The notes: a model not told the origin generated them from the letters alone. A DNA stretch of 42,317 bases from Archaeoglobales archaeon (GCA_003662995.1 QMZC01000007.1:1-42317); one strand, 5' to 3'. Counted from the first letter of the stretch, positions 6,226-15,022 are shown. Program-made: numbers and translations.

Positions 6226-7410
6226 CTGCGTAGAGAAAAATTAGATGAATTAAATAAAAACCAAGAATCAAACAAAAAAGCCTTCAACGTTCTATTCATC
6301 TCCATCTTTTCAGCGATGATTGGGCTTGGAATAGTCGTACCATTGCTTCCATTCTACGCTGAAAGTTTGGGAGCAAGCGGTATATGGATTGGGGCAATAT
6401 TCTCAGGCTTCTCTTTGGCAAGAGCCATCTTTATGCCAATAATTGGAAAGATGTCCGATAAGAGGGGTAGAAAAGCCTTCATAGTCTTTGGATTGCTAAT
6501 TTACACATTAATATCCCTCGCTTACGTTGCAGCAAATTCCGTTTATTCCCTAACTCTGGTAAGGATAGTTCACGGATTTGCCTCTGCAATGGTCATACCG
6601 ATTGCAATGGCTTACATAGCCGATTTATCGCCTGAGGGTGAAGAGGGAAGACACATGGGAACATTTACAGTCTCACTCTTCCTCGGAATGGGTTTCGGAC
6701 CTTTATTGGGCGGAATAATAAAAGATTTGGCTGGAATGGAGGCAGTCTTTCTATCAATGGCAGTCTTTTCGTCCATTTCACTCATAATTTGTCTGATGTT
6801 TTTGCCCGATTCGAAAGGGAGCATGGATAGAATGAACAGACCATCTTTGAAGGATGTTATAAAAAACAGAATGATGAAGGCTGTTTTATTTTTTAGGATA
6901 ATGAACTCTTTTTCTTACGGCACGTTCATGGTGTTTTTACCAGTAATCGCATCAATAATGCTCAAACCAAGCCAAATCGGTTTTTTAATTTCGATAAACA
7001 TACTTACAATGGCTTTATTACAAAGATACTTTGGTAAGATGGCAGATAAGCATAAAAAATCGTATCTGATTGTTTTTGGCTTAACAATTGTGGCTCTATC
7101 AATGCTCACAATTCCACTTTTGCATGGCTTTACGTCACTACTTGTAGCCTCAATTCTGATTGGAATAGGTGGTTCAATATCCATTCCCTCAGCAACCGCA
7201 ATTGTTGCCATTGCTGGTAGAGAAGTTGGGCAAGGGTCGGCAATGGGGGCATTCAATACGGCGATGAGTGTGGGTATGATTACGGCTCCAATGGTTTCTG
7301 GAATTGTGATGGATTTTATCGGAATAAGCTACGTTTTTATCTTTTCAGGAATTGTTTGTTTAATATCCGCATTGGTTTTCTGGATTATCGCTTTGAAGAC
7401 GGGTGTTTGA
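6226..7410 (+). CDS. major facilitator superfamily transporter, start codon unclear
   Basis: The protein has about 12 membrane helices and the MFS loop motif GKMSDKRGRKAFIV after helix 2, with a second copy RYFGKMADKHKKSYLI after helix 8. The first ATG (6316) falls inside helix 1 (FISIFSAMIGLGIVVPLLPF), so translation must start upstream. The frame is open back to 6208 but holds no ATG, GTG or TTG. CTG 6226-6228, three bases after GGGTGAT (6216-6222), is the best candidate, giving LRREKLDELNKNQESNKKAF before helix 1. The frame is continuous with the upstream MTHFS-like gene, separated only by TAA 6205-6207. The substrate is unknown; it resembles multidrug or sugar efflux carriers. Confidence 0.75.
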   Translation: MRREKLDELNKNQESNKKAFNVLFISIFSAMIGLGIVVPLLPFYAESLGASGIWIGAIFSGFSLARAIFMPIIGKMSDKRGRKAFIVFGLLIYTLISLAYVAANSVYSLTLVRIVHGFASAMVIPIAMAYIADLSPEGEEGRHMGTFTVSLFLGMGFGPLLGGIIKDLAGMEAVFLSMAVFSSISLIICLMFLPDSKGSMDRMNRPSLKDVIKNRMMKAVLFFRIMNSFSYGTFMVFLPVIASIMLKPSQIGFLISINILTMALLQRYFGKMADKHKKSYLIVFGLTIVALSMLTIPLLHGFTSLLVASILIGIGGSISIPSATAIVAIAGREVGQGSAMGAFNTAMSVGMITAPMVSGIVMDFIGISYVFIFSGIVCLISALVFWIIALKTGV

Positions 7411-7469
7411 GAGTGTTTGATTCTAATTGCTTTCTAATGCCTTAAATGATTTTTGATTCATTGATTGGC

Positions 7470-8036
7470 TCACCATCGATTCACGCTGACGATTTCATCC
7501 AATCCCTTTCGGGGCTCCTTTACTTTGTCCTCACCAGCATACCCAACGGGAATTAGAACTTCAAGCCTGTAATCTTCGGGGCAATTAAGCAATTTTGCCA
7601 CCTCACTCCTGTTTGGCGGCGTGTAAGTTAAGCTTGCCAATCCCTTTTCTTCAATTGCCAGAATCAGATATCCAACAGCAATCCACACAGATTCCCTTGA
7701 ATATGGGGATTTTTTGTGGGAAAATACGGCAATGATGTATGGGACATCTGTTAAGAATGGTTTTTGCCAGTTCAAACCCTTACTTTCAAGCCATTCAGCG
7801 AGTTTACCTTTAACGTGGGAGTAAAATTTCTTCTCACCTTTTTCACAAACCTCCCTTAGTTCCTTCTTCAACCCATCATCTTCAACAATTACAAAATGCC
7901 ATGGTTGTGCGTTACTTCCCGATGGTGCTTCTTTTGCCACATCGATGCACTCAAGAATTGCATTTACACCAAATTTGTCAGTTTTATATTTCCTAATACT
8001 TCTCCTTTTTCTCGCAATTTCTTTGATTTTAGCCAT
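7470..8036 (-). CDS. nitroreductase-family FMN oxidoreductase
   Basis: The 188-residue protein begins with the FMN-phosphate-binding arginines of the family (ARKRRSIRKYK), then APSGSNAQPWHFVIVED (flavin loop) and the late GLASLTYTPPNRSEVAKLL and LIPVGYAGED blocks. Members reduce nitro compounds, quinones or flavins as homodimers. It is a single gene, divergent from a dead transposase region and convergent with the MFS gene. The natural substrate cannot be assigned. Confidence 0.85.
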   Translation of the reverse strand: MAKIKEIARKRRSIRKYKTDKFGVNAILECIDVAKEAPSGSNAQPWHFVIVEDDGLKKELREVCEKGEKKFYSHVKGKLAEWLESKGLNWQKPFLTDVPYIIAVFSHKKSPYSRESVWIAVGYLILAIEEKGLASLTYTPPNRSEVAKLLNCPEDYRLEVLIPVGYAGEDKVKEPRKGLDEIVSVNRW

Positions 8037-8140
8037 TTTGATTGGTGCATAAGATGAGATAATAAAATTTTTTAAAAATTGTTAGCAACAAGACGTCACA
8101 AATCTATTAGAATTTACTATCGTAGGTTTAAAAGGCAATA

Positions 8141-8440
8141 AAACGACCAAGAAAGAAGTCAAGAAGACATACTGCAGATGAAGCAAAATTAAAGCTTGAG
8201 AAGGAACTAATCTTCATATAGGCTCTATAAACGTTGATACAAAGGAATGTCTAGCTATTTAGGCTTCTGAAGAAAAGAGCTCTATGCTTAATGTTTTCCT
8301 TAGGGAAGTCCTGAAATATTGCGAAAACAAGCTAGAAGTCGTTGTTAGATAGGATTAGGAATAGATTTTCTTTCAATATTTCTTTTGATTCTGTTCAAAC
8401 TGGTTGGAAAGTTCATTATGTTTTAAATTACCAGAGGTGT
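8141..8440 (+). pseudogene. decayed insertion-sequence transposase (DDE part)
   Basis: The 457-base gap 8037-8493 has no intact gene. Reading 8151-8360 with one frameshift near 8222 gives a recognisable transposase core: RKKSRRHTADEAKLKLEKE, then INVDTKECLAI, ASEEKSSMLNVFLREVL and CENKLEVVV. TAG codons at 8219-8221 and 8260-8262 both sit where tryptophan (TGG) would be expected. This is the DDE region of an IS6-like or related archaeal element, with the first Asp in TADE. No terminal repeats remain that I can see. The rest of the gap shows nothing I can name. Confidence 0.55.
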
Positions 8441-8493
8441 TAGTCCTGATACCCTTTCGACGGTAATATAGTACCCCTTTTACGATTTGCCCT

Positions 8494-8796
8494 TCAAATA
8501 AACCCTGTTCTCCCCGCTGCTATTGTGATTAGGTGATGAATCTTGATCCATAAAGGTAGATCCCAGAACGAAATCTTTACCTCATCTGGAGGGTCGTTCT
8601 TTACCTGTTTCATTAGCTCCTCATCACTTACATTCGCAGGGACAGCCTCAAAAGCTGAAACTTGGCTTGAATTGATTAATACAATTAATACAACTAAAAA
8701 CAAAAAAGTAAAAAGTGGAATTAAACGTTTTATATTACGGTAAATGAATAATACTGAACCCCTGTTACTTTTTCTCCATAAACCCTGAAATACCAT
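8494..8796 (-). pseudogene. truncated membrane protein, probably the start of a regulator
   Basis: The frame encodes a signal or membrane helix (LIPLFTFLFLVVLIVLINSS) followed by VPANVSDEELMKQVKNDPPD and FWDLPLWIKIHHLI, and then stops. This pattern looks like the external N-terminal part of larger archaeal membrane-anchored winged-helix regulators, of which the membrane and DNA-binding parts are missing. The only ATG (8796) lies 67 bases inside the upstream secreted-protein gene, and no standard start occurs near the membrane helix. The lost 3' part faces the dead transposase at 8141-8440, which suggests insertion followed by decay. A functional short protein cannot be excluded. Confidence 0.45.
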
Positions 8797-9098
8797 ATAT
8801 CTTGTTCCGCATTCTTTATAGTTAATATTATTTTTCCATCCACCTTTCCATCTGATGAATCCCAGAACGTTTGATGTTCGCCATTGGGTGAGTAAATCGT
8901 TAGTGTTAGGCTGTTAGATGGATTGTTCCATATTAAGTAGACGTTGAACGATGAAGAGGAGATGTATTGGTAGAACCAATCTGTTTCTCCTTGCCTTATG
9001 GAATCGTAGACTGTCTTTGGTTGTACTTTGGCTGCTGCAGTTGCAGTTGTTGTTGCCAATATTAGTGTTGCCACCATTACCAAAATCTTTAATCTCAT
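8730..9098 (-). CDS. small secreted PPC-like beta-domain protein
   Basis: I chose ATG 9098 (MRLKILVMVATLILATTTAT), which starts a clean signal peptide; the longer frame adds 26 residues that read through the promoter. The mature part of about 98 residues (RQGETDWFYQYI, NVYLIWNNPSNSLTLTIYSP, then EQDIWYFRVYG) has the beta-sandwich pattern of bacterial pre-peptidase C-terminal domains. It is presumably exported and may bind other surface proteins. It is divergent from the secreted protein at 9233, with which it shares a symmetrical promoter region, so the two are probably coregulated. Confidence 0.65.
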   Translation of the reverse strand: MRLKILVMVATLILATTTATAAAKVQPKTVYDSIRQGETDWFYQYISSSSFNVYLIWNNPSNSLTLTIYSPNGEHQTFWDSSDGKVDGKIILTIKNAEQDIWYFRVYGEKVTGVQYYSFTVI

Positions 9099-9119
9099 GC
9101 TAAAACAATGGTTAATCAA

Positions 9120-9218
9120 TATATAAATTTTCTGACCATAAGTTGATAATGATAAATATATTGTTATACTTCTCAAAGCATGGTCAGAAAATTTATATAG
9201 TTGTGAAGTATAACAATA
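9120..9218. promoter_or_regulatory. divergent promoter with two interleaved perfect inverted repeats
   Basis: Repeat A is 20 bp: 9120-9139 is the exact reverse complement of 9180-9199 (ATGGTCAGAAAATTTATATA). It contains the TATA box of each divergent gene plus an upstream ATGGTCAG element. Repeat B is 14 bp: 9159-9172 is the exact reverse complement of 9205-9218 (GAAGTATAACAATA). The order along the DNA is A-left, B-left, A-right, B-right. The genes on both sides encode secreted proteins, so a shared regulator is likely. In the plus direction B-right falls near the expected start of transcription. GAAGGTGG at 9221-9228 is the ribosome site of the plus gene. Confidence 0.7.
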
Positions 9219-9232
9219 ATGAAGGTGGTTGA

Positions 9233-10288
9233 ATGAAAGCCATTAAAATTGGAATAGTTTTGTTGTTGGTTTTGGTGACGGCGGGAAGTATAGTAGCACC
9301 AACGATAGCAGAAGATATAAAAACCAAGAAAATCACTCAAACTCCAACTGGAATTGAGATAAACGATATCAAACCAATTGACTTCTACCCTGGAATCTTA
9401 ATAGGCACTCCTAAAGATTACACGGTTGAGAAGGTTGATATTTTGTATAAAAAGGTTAACAAAGACACCGCAATTACATTAGCCAGCATAACAATAAAAT
9501 CGAATGGGAAACTAATTGATGGTTATGTTTTGGCTGCTTGGAGTAGAGATGTTAGCTTTGGAACCATAATTCTGCCAGAAGAGGAAGGGTGGAAGGTTGA
9601 AACGGATATTGCAATATTTGCAAATTCTGCTAAAAGAATCTTAGTCTCTCAGGATCTCAAACCAACGTTAAGCCAGCACTATAGCAGCTTGATTGATGTT
9701 GTGAGTGTTTTGGAGAAAGAGAACAATGCAAAATATGAGGAATTGAAAGAGTTGATTAAATACGTATCAGACGTTGTACAAGCAGATTTGAAGGAATTCG
9801 ATAAGGTTATTGAAGATTCGAAGGCTACAGTGACTGTTTATTCTATAAATCCTTATATTGCTAAAAGCTTAAGCTACTATCGTGTAGATTCAAAAACTCT
9901 TGATGCTGTAGCAAATGGCGATTATGGCGGAGCAAGCATACGCGGGACGTATGAGTCGTGGAGGGACCCTCCAAACGATTTCATTACATTTAGTGATGAG
10001 TTTACATTCTCGGTTTCAGGTTATGTCGAAATGGAAATGCATAGAGATTATACTATAATAAATGATATCAGTGGCCCATACAAAACGTGGGGTATTGGAA
10101 CCATACTTTACTCTACAGGTGGAGAAGGGCACAACTTTGTTGGATATGGTGGCGTTGGGTCTGTGGGGTATTACGTATCATTTGACACATCATGGTTTGA
10201 TCCCGAGGATTCTTATGTTGTGGTAGATGTTGAAGCTAGTGGCGGTGGTGCATTGGAAGTAGATAGCGACCGACTAATGCTTTATTAA
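9233..10288 (+). CDS. large secreted protein of unknown family, 351 aa
   Basis: The N-terminus is a signal peptide (KIGIVLLLVLVTAGSIVAPT, with a likely cut after TIA at about residue 26). Residues 40-200 are mixed alpha/beta with a helical stretch around 150-190. Residues 235-351 are rich in Gly, Ser, Tyr and beta strands (FITFSDEFTFSVSGYVEMEM, GYGGVGSVGYYVSFDTSWF), suggesting a beta-sandwich. There is no C-terminal membrane anchor or PGF-CTERM signal, so the protein is either freely secreted or held by partners. I do not recognise the family. Its promoter mirrors that of the small secreted protein at 8730. Confidence 0.7.
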   Translation: MKAIKIGIVLLLVLVTAGSIVAPTIAEDIKTKKITQTPTGIEINDIKPIDFYPGILIGTPKDYTVEKVDILYKKVNKDTAITLASITIKSNGKLIDGYVLAAWSRDVSFGTIILPEEEGWKVETDIAIFANSAKRILVSQDLKPTLSQHYSSLIDVVSVLEKENNAKYEELKELIKYVSDVVQADLKEFDKVIEDSKATVTVYSINPYIAKSLSYYRVDSKTLDAVANGDYGGASIRGTYESWRDPPNDFITFSDEFTFSVSGYVEMEMHRDYTIINDISGPYKTWGIGTILYSTGGEGHNFVGYGGVGSVGYYVSFDTSWFDPEDSYVVVDVEASGGGALEVDSDRLMLY

Positions 10289-10329
10289 TTATTGAAAAAT
10301 TTTTTAATTTTTAAAAGAAAGTATGGATA

Positions 10330-10773
10330 ATGATACGGGAGTATTTAGAAAAGGGTGAAAATGTGATTACAGATACCTTTGTCAATTTCCATAGCTATGA
10401 TTACCATTACTTTGTGACCAACAAGAGATTAATCTGTCTAAGAAGACCAGCTTATGTGTTTCATGAATTAAATCTCTCAAAAGTAAGATCAATTGTTCTT
10501 AGTGAGGAGAAAAAATTAAAAACTGAATTTTTTGTGGCTGGGTTAGTAACCATATTTGCAGCTTGGATTTTTCCATTTTCTGAAATGATAGCTGCATTTG
10601 GTGCAAGTCTTATCGTTATATCAGTGTTTTTTAAGAGAAAAGAGAAGTACTACCAAATTGATGGAGATCTAAATGAAGAAGAGAAAAAACTCTGGAGGAT
10701 TCCTGCCAATGCTGAAAACGTTGATGAATTTTTGAGGGTTATGAAGGAGATCGGGAAGGACGTGATAGTGTGA
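10330..10773 (+). CDS. membrane protein with a PH-like domain
   Basis: The pattern resembles bacterial PH-like (bPH) proteins: EYLEKGENVITDTFVNFHSY, YFVTNKRLICLRRP and ELNLSKVRSIVLSEEKK, then a hairpin of two membrane helices (FFVAGLVTIFAAWIFPF and MIAAFGASLIVISVFF), then the last strand and helix. The DNA end overlaps the next start (GTG 10770), so it is translationally coupled to the lipoprotein gene. It probably acts at the membrane with its secreted neighbours; the role is unknown. Confidence 0.6.
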   Translation: MIREYLEKGENVITDTFVNFHSYDYHYFVTNKRLICLRRPAYVFHELNLSKVRSIVLSEEKKLKTEFFVAGLVTIFAAWIFPFSEMIAAFGASLIVISVFFKRKEKYYQIDGDLNEEEKKLWRIPANAENVDEFLRVMKEIGKDVIV

Positions 10774-11765
10774 GAAAGCTAGTTATATTGATTTTGACTA
10801 TTTTGCTAACTGCATGCACCCAGCTAACAGCAGAGCAAATTGTGGAAAAAGCTAACGAGAAATGGAAGAAAATTGAAGATTTTAAGGCTGATATTACAAT
10901 GAAAACGGGCAATGAAACCCAAGAATTCAAGTTTATGCTCAAAAAGCCGAACAAGTTTAAAGCTATTGGTAAAAGTAGCTTAATCGTATTCAATGGAACA
11001 ACACAATGGTACTACAACAAAGAAAAGAATGAGGTGGTAAGGCAGGATTTGGAAGCATCAAAATCGGAAATGGACTTAGGAATAACTTTGGAAACTATAA
11101 GATGGTTTGACATCCAGTTTGTTGGCGAGGAAGAATTTGATGGTAAAGCCTGTTACACAATAAAAGCCATACCCAAGGATAAAACGATTGAACAAAAAAT
11201 GTGGATTGACAAGGAAACTTGGATTCCTTTAAAAATTGAAATCAAAGGAAAGGCTATTGATTATACAATTGAGTACAGAAATGTGTCAATTAATACTGGC
11301 ATAGCGGATGATGAGTTTGAATTTGTTGTTCCTGAGAATGCTAGTGTTAAAGTGATTAAGAAGGAATATAAAGAACAAGAACCAGAAATAAAGGTTGTTA
11401 AAAGCGTTGAAGAGGCTGAGAAGCTAGTCGGTTACAAGGTTTTAACTCCATCCTACACAGCAGGATTTGAGCTTGATGAGATTACAGTTTTTGAAAACAA
11501 AGTTAGGCTGAAATACGTCAACAAATCAGTAACTCCTTGGGAGAGCATTACAGTAAAAGAGAGATCAAAGATAAAAATTTTTCCTTTGCCGATAGAAGAG
11601 AAGGTGAGTATAAAAGGTTATGAAGGATACTATCAGGAAGTCAAGCACAAGCGTAAAACCCAAATCCTACGTTTCGTGACTGAAGAACATTATATTACAA
11701 TAATAGCTGACACACAAACACTTTCAAAGGAGGAGTTAATTAGGATTGCTGAGTCCATGGTTTGA
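10770..11765 (+). CDS. LolA-like lipoprotein
   Basis: The 331-residue protein starts with a lipoprotein signal (LVILILTILLTACTQLTAEQ, lipobox LTAC at 13-16). Residues 20-190 match the LolA/LppX-like half-barrel: AEQIVEKANEKWKKIEDFKA, KKPNKFKAI and TTQWYYNKEKNEV. These proteins carry lipids or lipoproteins in bacteria, and archaeal members are of unknown role. Residues 205-331 form a second domain (SVEEAEKLVGYKVLTPSYTA, EEHYITIIADTQTLSKEEL) like the DUF4367 domain found after LolA-like or anti-sigma regions. The start is GTG overlapping the preceding stop. Confidence 0.75.
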   Translation: MRKLVILILTILLTACTQLTAEQIVEKANEKWKKIEDFKADITMKTGNETQEFKFMLKKPNKFKAIGKSSLIVFNGTTQWYYNKEKNEVVRQDLEASKSEMDLGITLETIRWFDIQFVGEEEFDGKACYTIKAIPKDKTIEQKMWIDKETWIPLKIEIKGKAIDYTIEYRNVSINTGIADDEFEFVVPENASVKVIKKEYKEQEPEIKVVKSVEEAEKLVGYKVLTPSYTAGFELDEITVFENKVRLKYVNKSVTPWESITVKERSKIKIFPLPIEEKVSIKGYEGYYQEVKHKRKTQILRFVTEEHYITIIADTQTLSKEELIRIAESMV

Positions 11766-11799
11766 ATTATATTTATTAAAAAATAAATATTAAATTAGA

Positions 11800-12417
11800 C
11801 TAAAGCTCAGCCTCGAAGTCTTCAACTGTGTATGAAAAATCAGCTATTCCCTTAATCTTAACAATCTCCTTAGCCAGCAACCAATAAACCAACGCCAAAG
11901 CCTTTCTACCCTTGTTGTTTGTGGGAATAATTAAATCAATATTCGCTGCCGAGTTGTTTGAGTCGCAAAGAGCAACGACTGGAATTCCAACATCCGTTGC
12001 TTCCTGAACCGCTTGCGTATCAATTGCTGGATCGTTAACAAAAACCACATCAGGCTCCATGTACTCCTTGAGCATCGGATTTGTTAACGTTCCAGGCACG
12101 AACCTGCCAATGATGTAATTGCTTCCAACAACTTTTGAGAACATCATTACTGGCTTTTGCCCGTACTGTCTTGCTGCGACAAGTAGAATCTTTGACGGCT
12201 CAAATCTTGCCAGGAACTTTGCCGCAACTCTGATTCTTTCATCTAAATGCCTTATGTCCAAAACGTACAAACCATCAGGTCTAACCTTATAGATAAACCT
12301 CCTCATGTCTCCCGTTTTCACCTGCGTTCCTATGTGCACACCTGCTGCCAAGTATTCGTCTGGTGGCACAAGATAATCGTACTCCAAATCCCTTACCATC
12401 CTTTCTCTCTCGATCAT
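11800..12417 (-). CDS. rps2: 30S ribosomal protein S2
   Basis: The sequence has the archaeal uS2 core: [50 protein letters not shown] and [20 protein letters not shown]. The length of 205 residues is normal. It is the last gene of the operon, and its start overlaps the enolase stop by four bases, so translation is coupled. A T-rich, gene-free stretch of 34 bases follows before the converging lipoprotein gene. Confidence 0.97.
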   Translation of the reverse strand: MIERERMVRDLEYDYLVPPDEYLAAGVHIGTQVKTGDMRRFIYKVRPDGLYVLDIRHLDERIRVAAKFLARFEPSKILLVAARQYGQKPVMMFSKVVGSNYIIGRFVPGTLTNPMLKEYMEPDVVFVNDPAIDTQAVQEATDVGIPVVALCDSNNSAANIDLIIPTNNKGRKALALVYWLLAKEIVKIKGIADFSYTVEDFEAEL

Positions 12418-13613
12418 ACTATCACCATTCTTGGATCGTCCATAAACTCCTCAATCCTGATTAGTTCGTTGAGCTTGACCAATCTCTCTCCCCCAACTAC
12501 ACCCGTCTTTATTAATGTTGCGTTGAAGGCGATGCTGAGGTGGGCAATGCTTTCATCTTCAGTCTCACCACTTCTATGACTAACAACAATTCTGCATCCA
12601 TTGTCTTTGCTTAACTTAACGGCATTAAACGTGTCTGTCAAAGTTCCAATCTGATTTGGTTTAATCAAAACAGTATTCATCGACCCGATTTCTAAAGCTT
12701 TCTCAATCCTTTTAACGTTTGTGACAACTAAATCATCAGCACAAACCATGCATTTAACCTGTTTTGTCAATTCAGCAAATCCTTCAAATTCGTTTTCATG
12801 CAACGGGTCTTCGATGTAGAGCAAGTCGTGCTCATCAGCCAACTCAGCCATATAAGCAATTTGCTCCTCTGTGTTCAACTTTTTGTCCTTGTAAACGTAG
12901 TGTTCACCATCCCACAACTCAGTAGCGGCAACATCAACACCAATTCTAACCTTAACGTTTGTTTCATCCTCAACCTTAGCTATTGCTGTTTCAATAATAT
13001 CAAAAGCAGTCTCATCATCAATTTGGGCAGCCCAAGCCCCCTCATCACCCTTTGCAGCAAAAATACCCCTCTTTTTAAACTCCTGCTTTATTGTCTTGTG
13101 AACCTTGGCATTCGTTGATTGTGCCTCGAAGAACGTTTTTGCTCCAACAGGGATGATTAAAAATTCCTGAATGTTTGTTGATCCTTCTGCGTGCGCCCCA
13201 CCTCCAATAACATTTCCCAATGGGTAAGGCAATTCCTTCGCAAACAAACCACCTACGTATTGATACAAGGGCAATCCTAACATCTCAGCAGCCACCTTTG
13301 CAACTGCTAAGCTTGCAGAGATTGCAAAGTTTCCACCGATGTTAGAGAAATTATCTGTTCCATCCAATTCTTTTAAAGCTTTATCAATGCTAATTTGTTC
13401 AAAAACGCTCATTCCAACCAAAGCTTTGGAGACTTTTTCTTCGATTTCTTCATAGTTGTAAGGATTAACAGCAACGGCCTCTTCGCTACCAGTAGATGCA
13501 CCGCTAGGAGCTATTGCCTTCCCAACAAAATCTTCACTGTAAACTTCACACTCAACAGTCTCGTTACCTCTGCTGTCAAAAACAATTCTATAATGTATAT
13601 CTTCAATTATCAA
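12414..13613 (-). CDS. eno: enolase (phosphopyruvate hydratase)
   Basis: Enolase motifs are clear: [23 protein letters not shown] (mobile loop serine), GDEGAWAAQ, the metal ligands [16 protein letters not shown] and CADDLVVTN, and the catalytic lysine in [14 protein letters not shown] with [11 protein letters not shown] following. It interconverts 2-phosphoglycerate and phosphoenolpyruvate. At 399 residues it is slightly short for the family but covers all domains. The position between rpoK and rps2 is the conserved archaeal arrangement. Confidence 0.97.
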   Translation of the reverse strand: MIIEDIHYRIVFDSRGNETVECEVYSEDFVGKAIAPSGASTGSEEAVAVNPYNYEEIEEKVSKALVGMSVFEQISIDKALKELDGTDNFSNIGGNFAISASLAVAKVAAEMLGLPLYQYVGGLFAKELPYPLGNVIGGGAHAEGSTNIQEFLIIPVGAKTFFEAQSTNAKVHKTIKQEFKKRGIFAAKGDEGAWAAQIDDETAFDIIETAIAKVEDETNVKVRIGVDVAATELWDGEHYVYKDKKLNTEEQIAYMAELADEHDLLYIEDPLHENEFEGFAELTKQVKCMVCADDLVVTNVKRIEKALEIGSMNTVLIKPNQIGTLTDTFNAVKLSKDNGCRIVVSHRSGETEDESIAHLSIAFNATLIKTGVVGGERLVKLNELIRIEEFMDDPRMVIV

Positions 13614-13648
13614 TATACCACCTCATCCATGTTCATGAACCAACACCT

Positions 13649-13879
13649 TCAAAACAACTCATGTCTTTCAAGCCATACAAAGCTTTCCCTCCTCCTCTTT
13701 ACTGTTATGGGTATCACTCCCTTTTCAAACTCTTCCTTAGCAATATCAAGAGGATCAACTTTATCAGTCTCAATTAAGACTGGAGCGCCCATAGCTATTT
13801 GTAAAGCTCTCGCTCCAACTATTCTTGCCTTCTCAAACCTCGTATATTCAAAGGGAAACGCCTTTTTAATATCAATCAC
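13649..13879 (-). CDS. rpoK: RNA polymerase subunit RpoK (omega/Rpb6)
   Basis: [20 protein letters not shown] and the end [12 protein letters not shown] are diagnostic of archaeal RpoK, which stabilises the polymerase clamp. The start is GTG 13879-13877, only seven bases from the 3' end of tRNA-Pro, with GAGGTG overlapping the start itself. An ATG within the tRNA end is in another frame and runs into a stop at once. The arrangement implies that the message is cut at the tRNA 3' end just before rpoK. Confidence 0.95.
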   Translation of the reverse strand: MIDIKKAFPFEYTRFEKARIVGARALQIAMGAPVLIETDKVDPLDIAKEEFEKGVIPITVKRRRESFVWLERHELF

Positions 13880-13886
13880 CTCGTCA

Positions 13887-13960
13887 TGGGGCCGCCGAGA
13901 TTTGAACTCGGGTCACGGCGTCCCGAACGCCGGAGGATGACCAGGCTACCCTACGGCCCC
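13887..13960 (-). tRNA. tRNA-Pro (anticodon CGG)
   Basis: The minus strand folds as a 74-nt cloverleaf: acceptor GGGGCCG paired with CGGCCCC, anticodon loop TTCGGGA giving CGG, T loop TTCAAAT, discriminator A at 13887. CCA is not encoded. It sits inside the ribosomal-protein operon between rpoN and rpoK, and its first 15 bases overlap the last codons of rpoN, which uses TAG at 13948-13946 within the tRNA. Processing of the tRNA would therefore cut the rpoN message at its end. Confidence 0.95.
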
Positions 13961-14146
13961 CTGGAAACGGGAAAATTCCTTAATCACAGACTTATACGTC
14001 AAAAACATCCTTCTGCAGCAGTACCTTGTAATTCCAAGTTCATCTAAAGCATCTTTTGGTGTTTTGCCAGCCTTAATTTTATCCTGATACTCCTCCCACT
14101 TGTGGGCAATTACAGCGCCACAAGTAAAACACCTGATTGGAAACAT
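13946..14146 (-). CDS. rpoN: RNA polymerase subunit RpoN (Rpb10)
   Basis: The 66-residue protein has the zinc site CFTCG near the start and RYCCRRMFL, giving the CX2C and CC ligands of Rpb10. It assembles with RpoL, RpoD and RpoP. The final residues (FSRFQGAVG) are encoded partly by the tRNA-Pro gene, so the C-terminus is constrained by tRNA sequence. Confidence 0.95.
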   Translation of the reverse strand: MFPIRCFTCGAVIAHKWEEYQDKIKAGKTPKDALDELGITRYCCRRMFLTYKSVIKEFSRFQGAVG

Positions 14147-14150
14147 TTAA

Positions 14151-14549
14151 TCACCTGTATGAAGTCTGTCTTCTCTTTCTTGCCCCCCTTCCACCTTGCT
14201 TCTTTGGTTCTTTCCTTCTCACATCATTGACAAGTAAACTTCTGTCGTATTCAATGTAAACCCTCTTTAGTTCTTCATCTCCACTCCACTCTACCAATGC
14301 TCTTGCTATAGCTGTCCTAGCAGCCTCAGCCTGTCCCATCACTCCACCACCATCAACCTCAACGTTTATGTCAACCTTATTTGCCAGATCCTTAGCCATG
14401 ATCAAAGGCTCCATTAGCATCATTTTTGCCATTTCAGGCTGGAAAATCTCAACAGGAATCTTGTTTATTCTAACCCTGCCTTTTCCGGGCTTAATCGTTG
14501 CCCTTGCTATGGCAGTTTTCCTTTTACCGCTTGTAACAAGTATCTTCAT
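14151..14549 (-). CDS. rps9: 30S ribosomal protein S9
   Basis: The uS9 pattern is clear: [40 protein letters not shown] and the basic tail [17 protein letters not shown] that reaches the ribosomal P site. The length is 132 residues. It starts with a four-base overlap on the rpl13 stop and is followed four bases later by rpoN. Confidence 0.97.
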   Translation of the reverse strand: MKILVTSGKRKTAIARATIKPGKGRVRINKIPVEIFQPEMAKMMLMEPLIMAKDLANKVDINVEVDGGGVMGQAEAARTAIARALVEWSGDEELKRVYIEYDRSLLVNDVRRKEPKKQGGRGARKRRQTSYR

Positions 14550-15022
14550 GCCTCAACACCCCTATAACCCAAATACTTGCTAATTTCAGCAATGGTTACG
14601 TATTTCTCAGATTTTGAGACTTTTTCATGCAACGCATTTTCAACAACTTCAAATTCTTTGCCTCGCAGTTCATCAGGCACACCAATAAACACCTTGAGCC
14701 TTCTGTAAGCATCCCTGCCCCTTCTGCTCTTCCAAGGCAACATTCCTCTAACGGTTCTTTTGAATATGCGTTCAGGATGTCTTGGGAAGTATGGGCCTTT
14801 TTCCTTGCTACCCCTATCGTACTTCTCCTTGTATCTGTCGAATACTACCTGCTTTTCCCCTGTAACTACTGCCTTTTCTGCATTAACAACCACTATCTTT
14901 TCTCCATTCAACAGCCTTTTGGCAATTATGCTCGATAACCTGCCCAAAATGTGGCCATTTGCATCTATTACGGTATAATCGTCACCCAAAATTTTCAAAA
15001 TTCTTTCAACGTTAACAGTCAT
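14546..15022 (-). CDS. rpl13: 50S ribosomal protein L13
   Basis: The uL13 pattern is visible as [55 protein letters not shown] and [10 protein letters not shown]. The 158-residue length is typical for archaea. It lies second in the operon, 22 bases after rpl18e, with an AGGTGATT ribosome site directly before its start. Confidence 0.97.
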   Translation of the reverse strand: MTVNVERILKILGDDYTVIDANGHILGRLSSIIAKRLLNGEKIVVVNAEKAVVTGEKQVVFDRYKEKYDRGSKEKGPYFPRHPERIFKRTVRGMLPWKSRRGRDAYRRLKVFIGVPDELRGKEFEVVENALHEKVSKSEKYVTIAEISKYLGYRGVEA

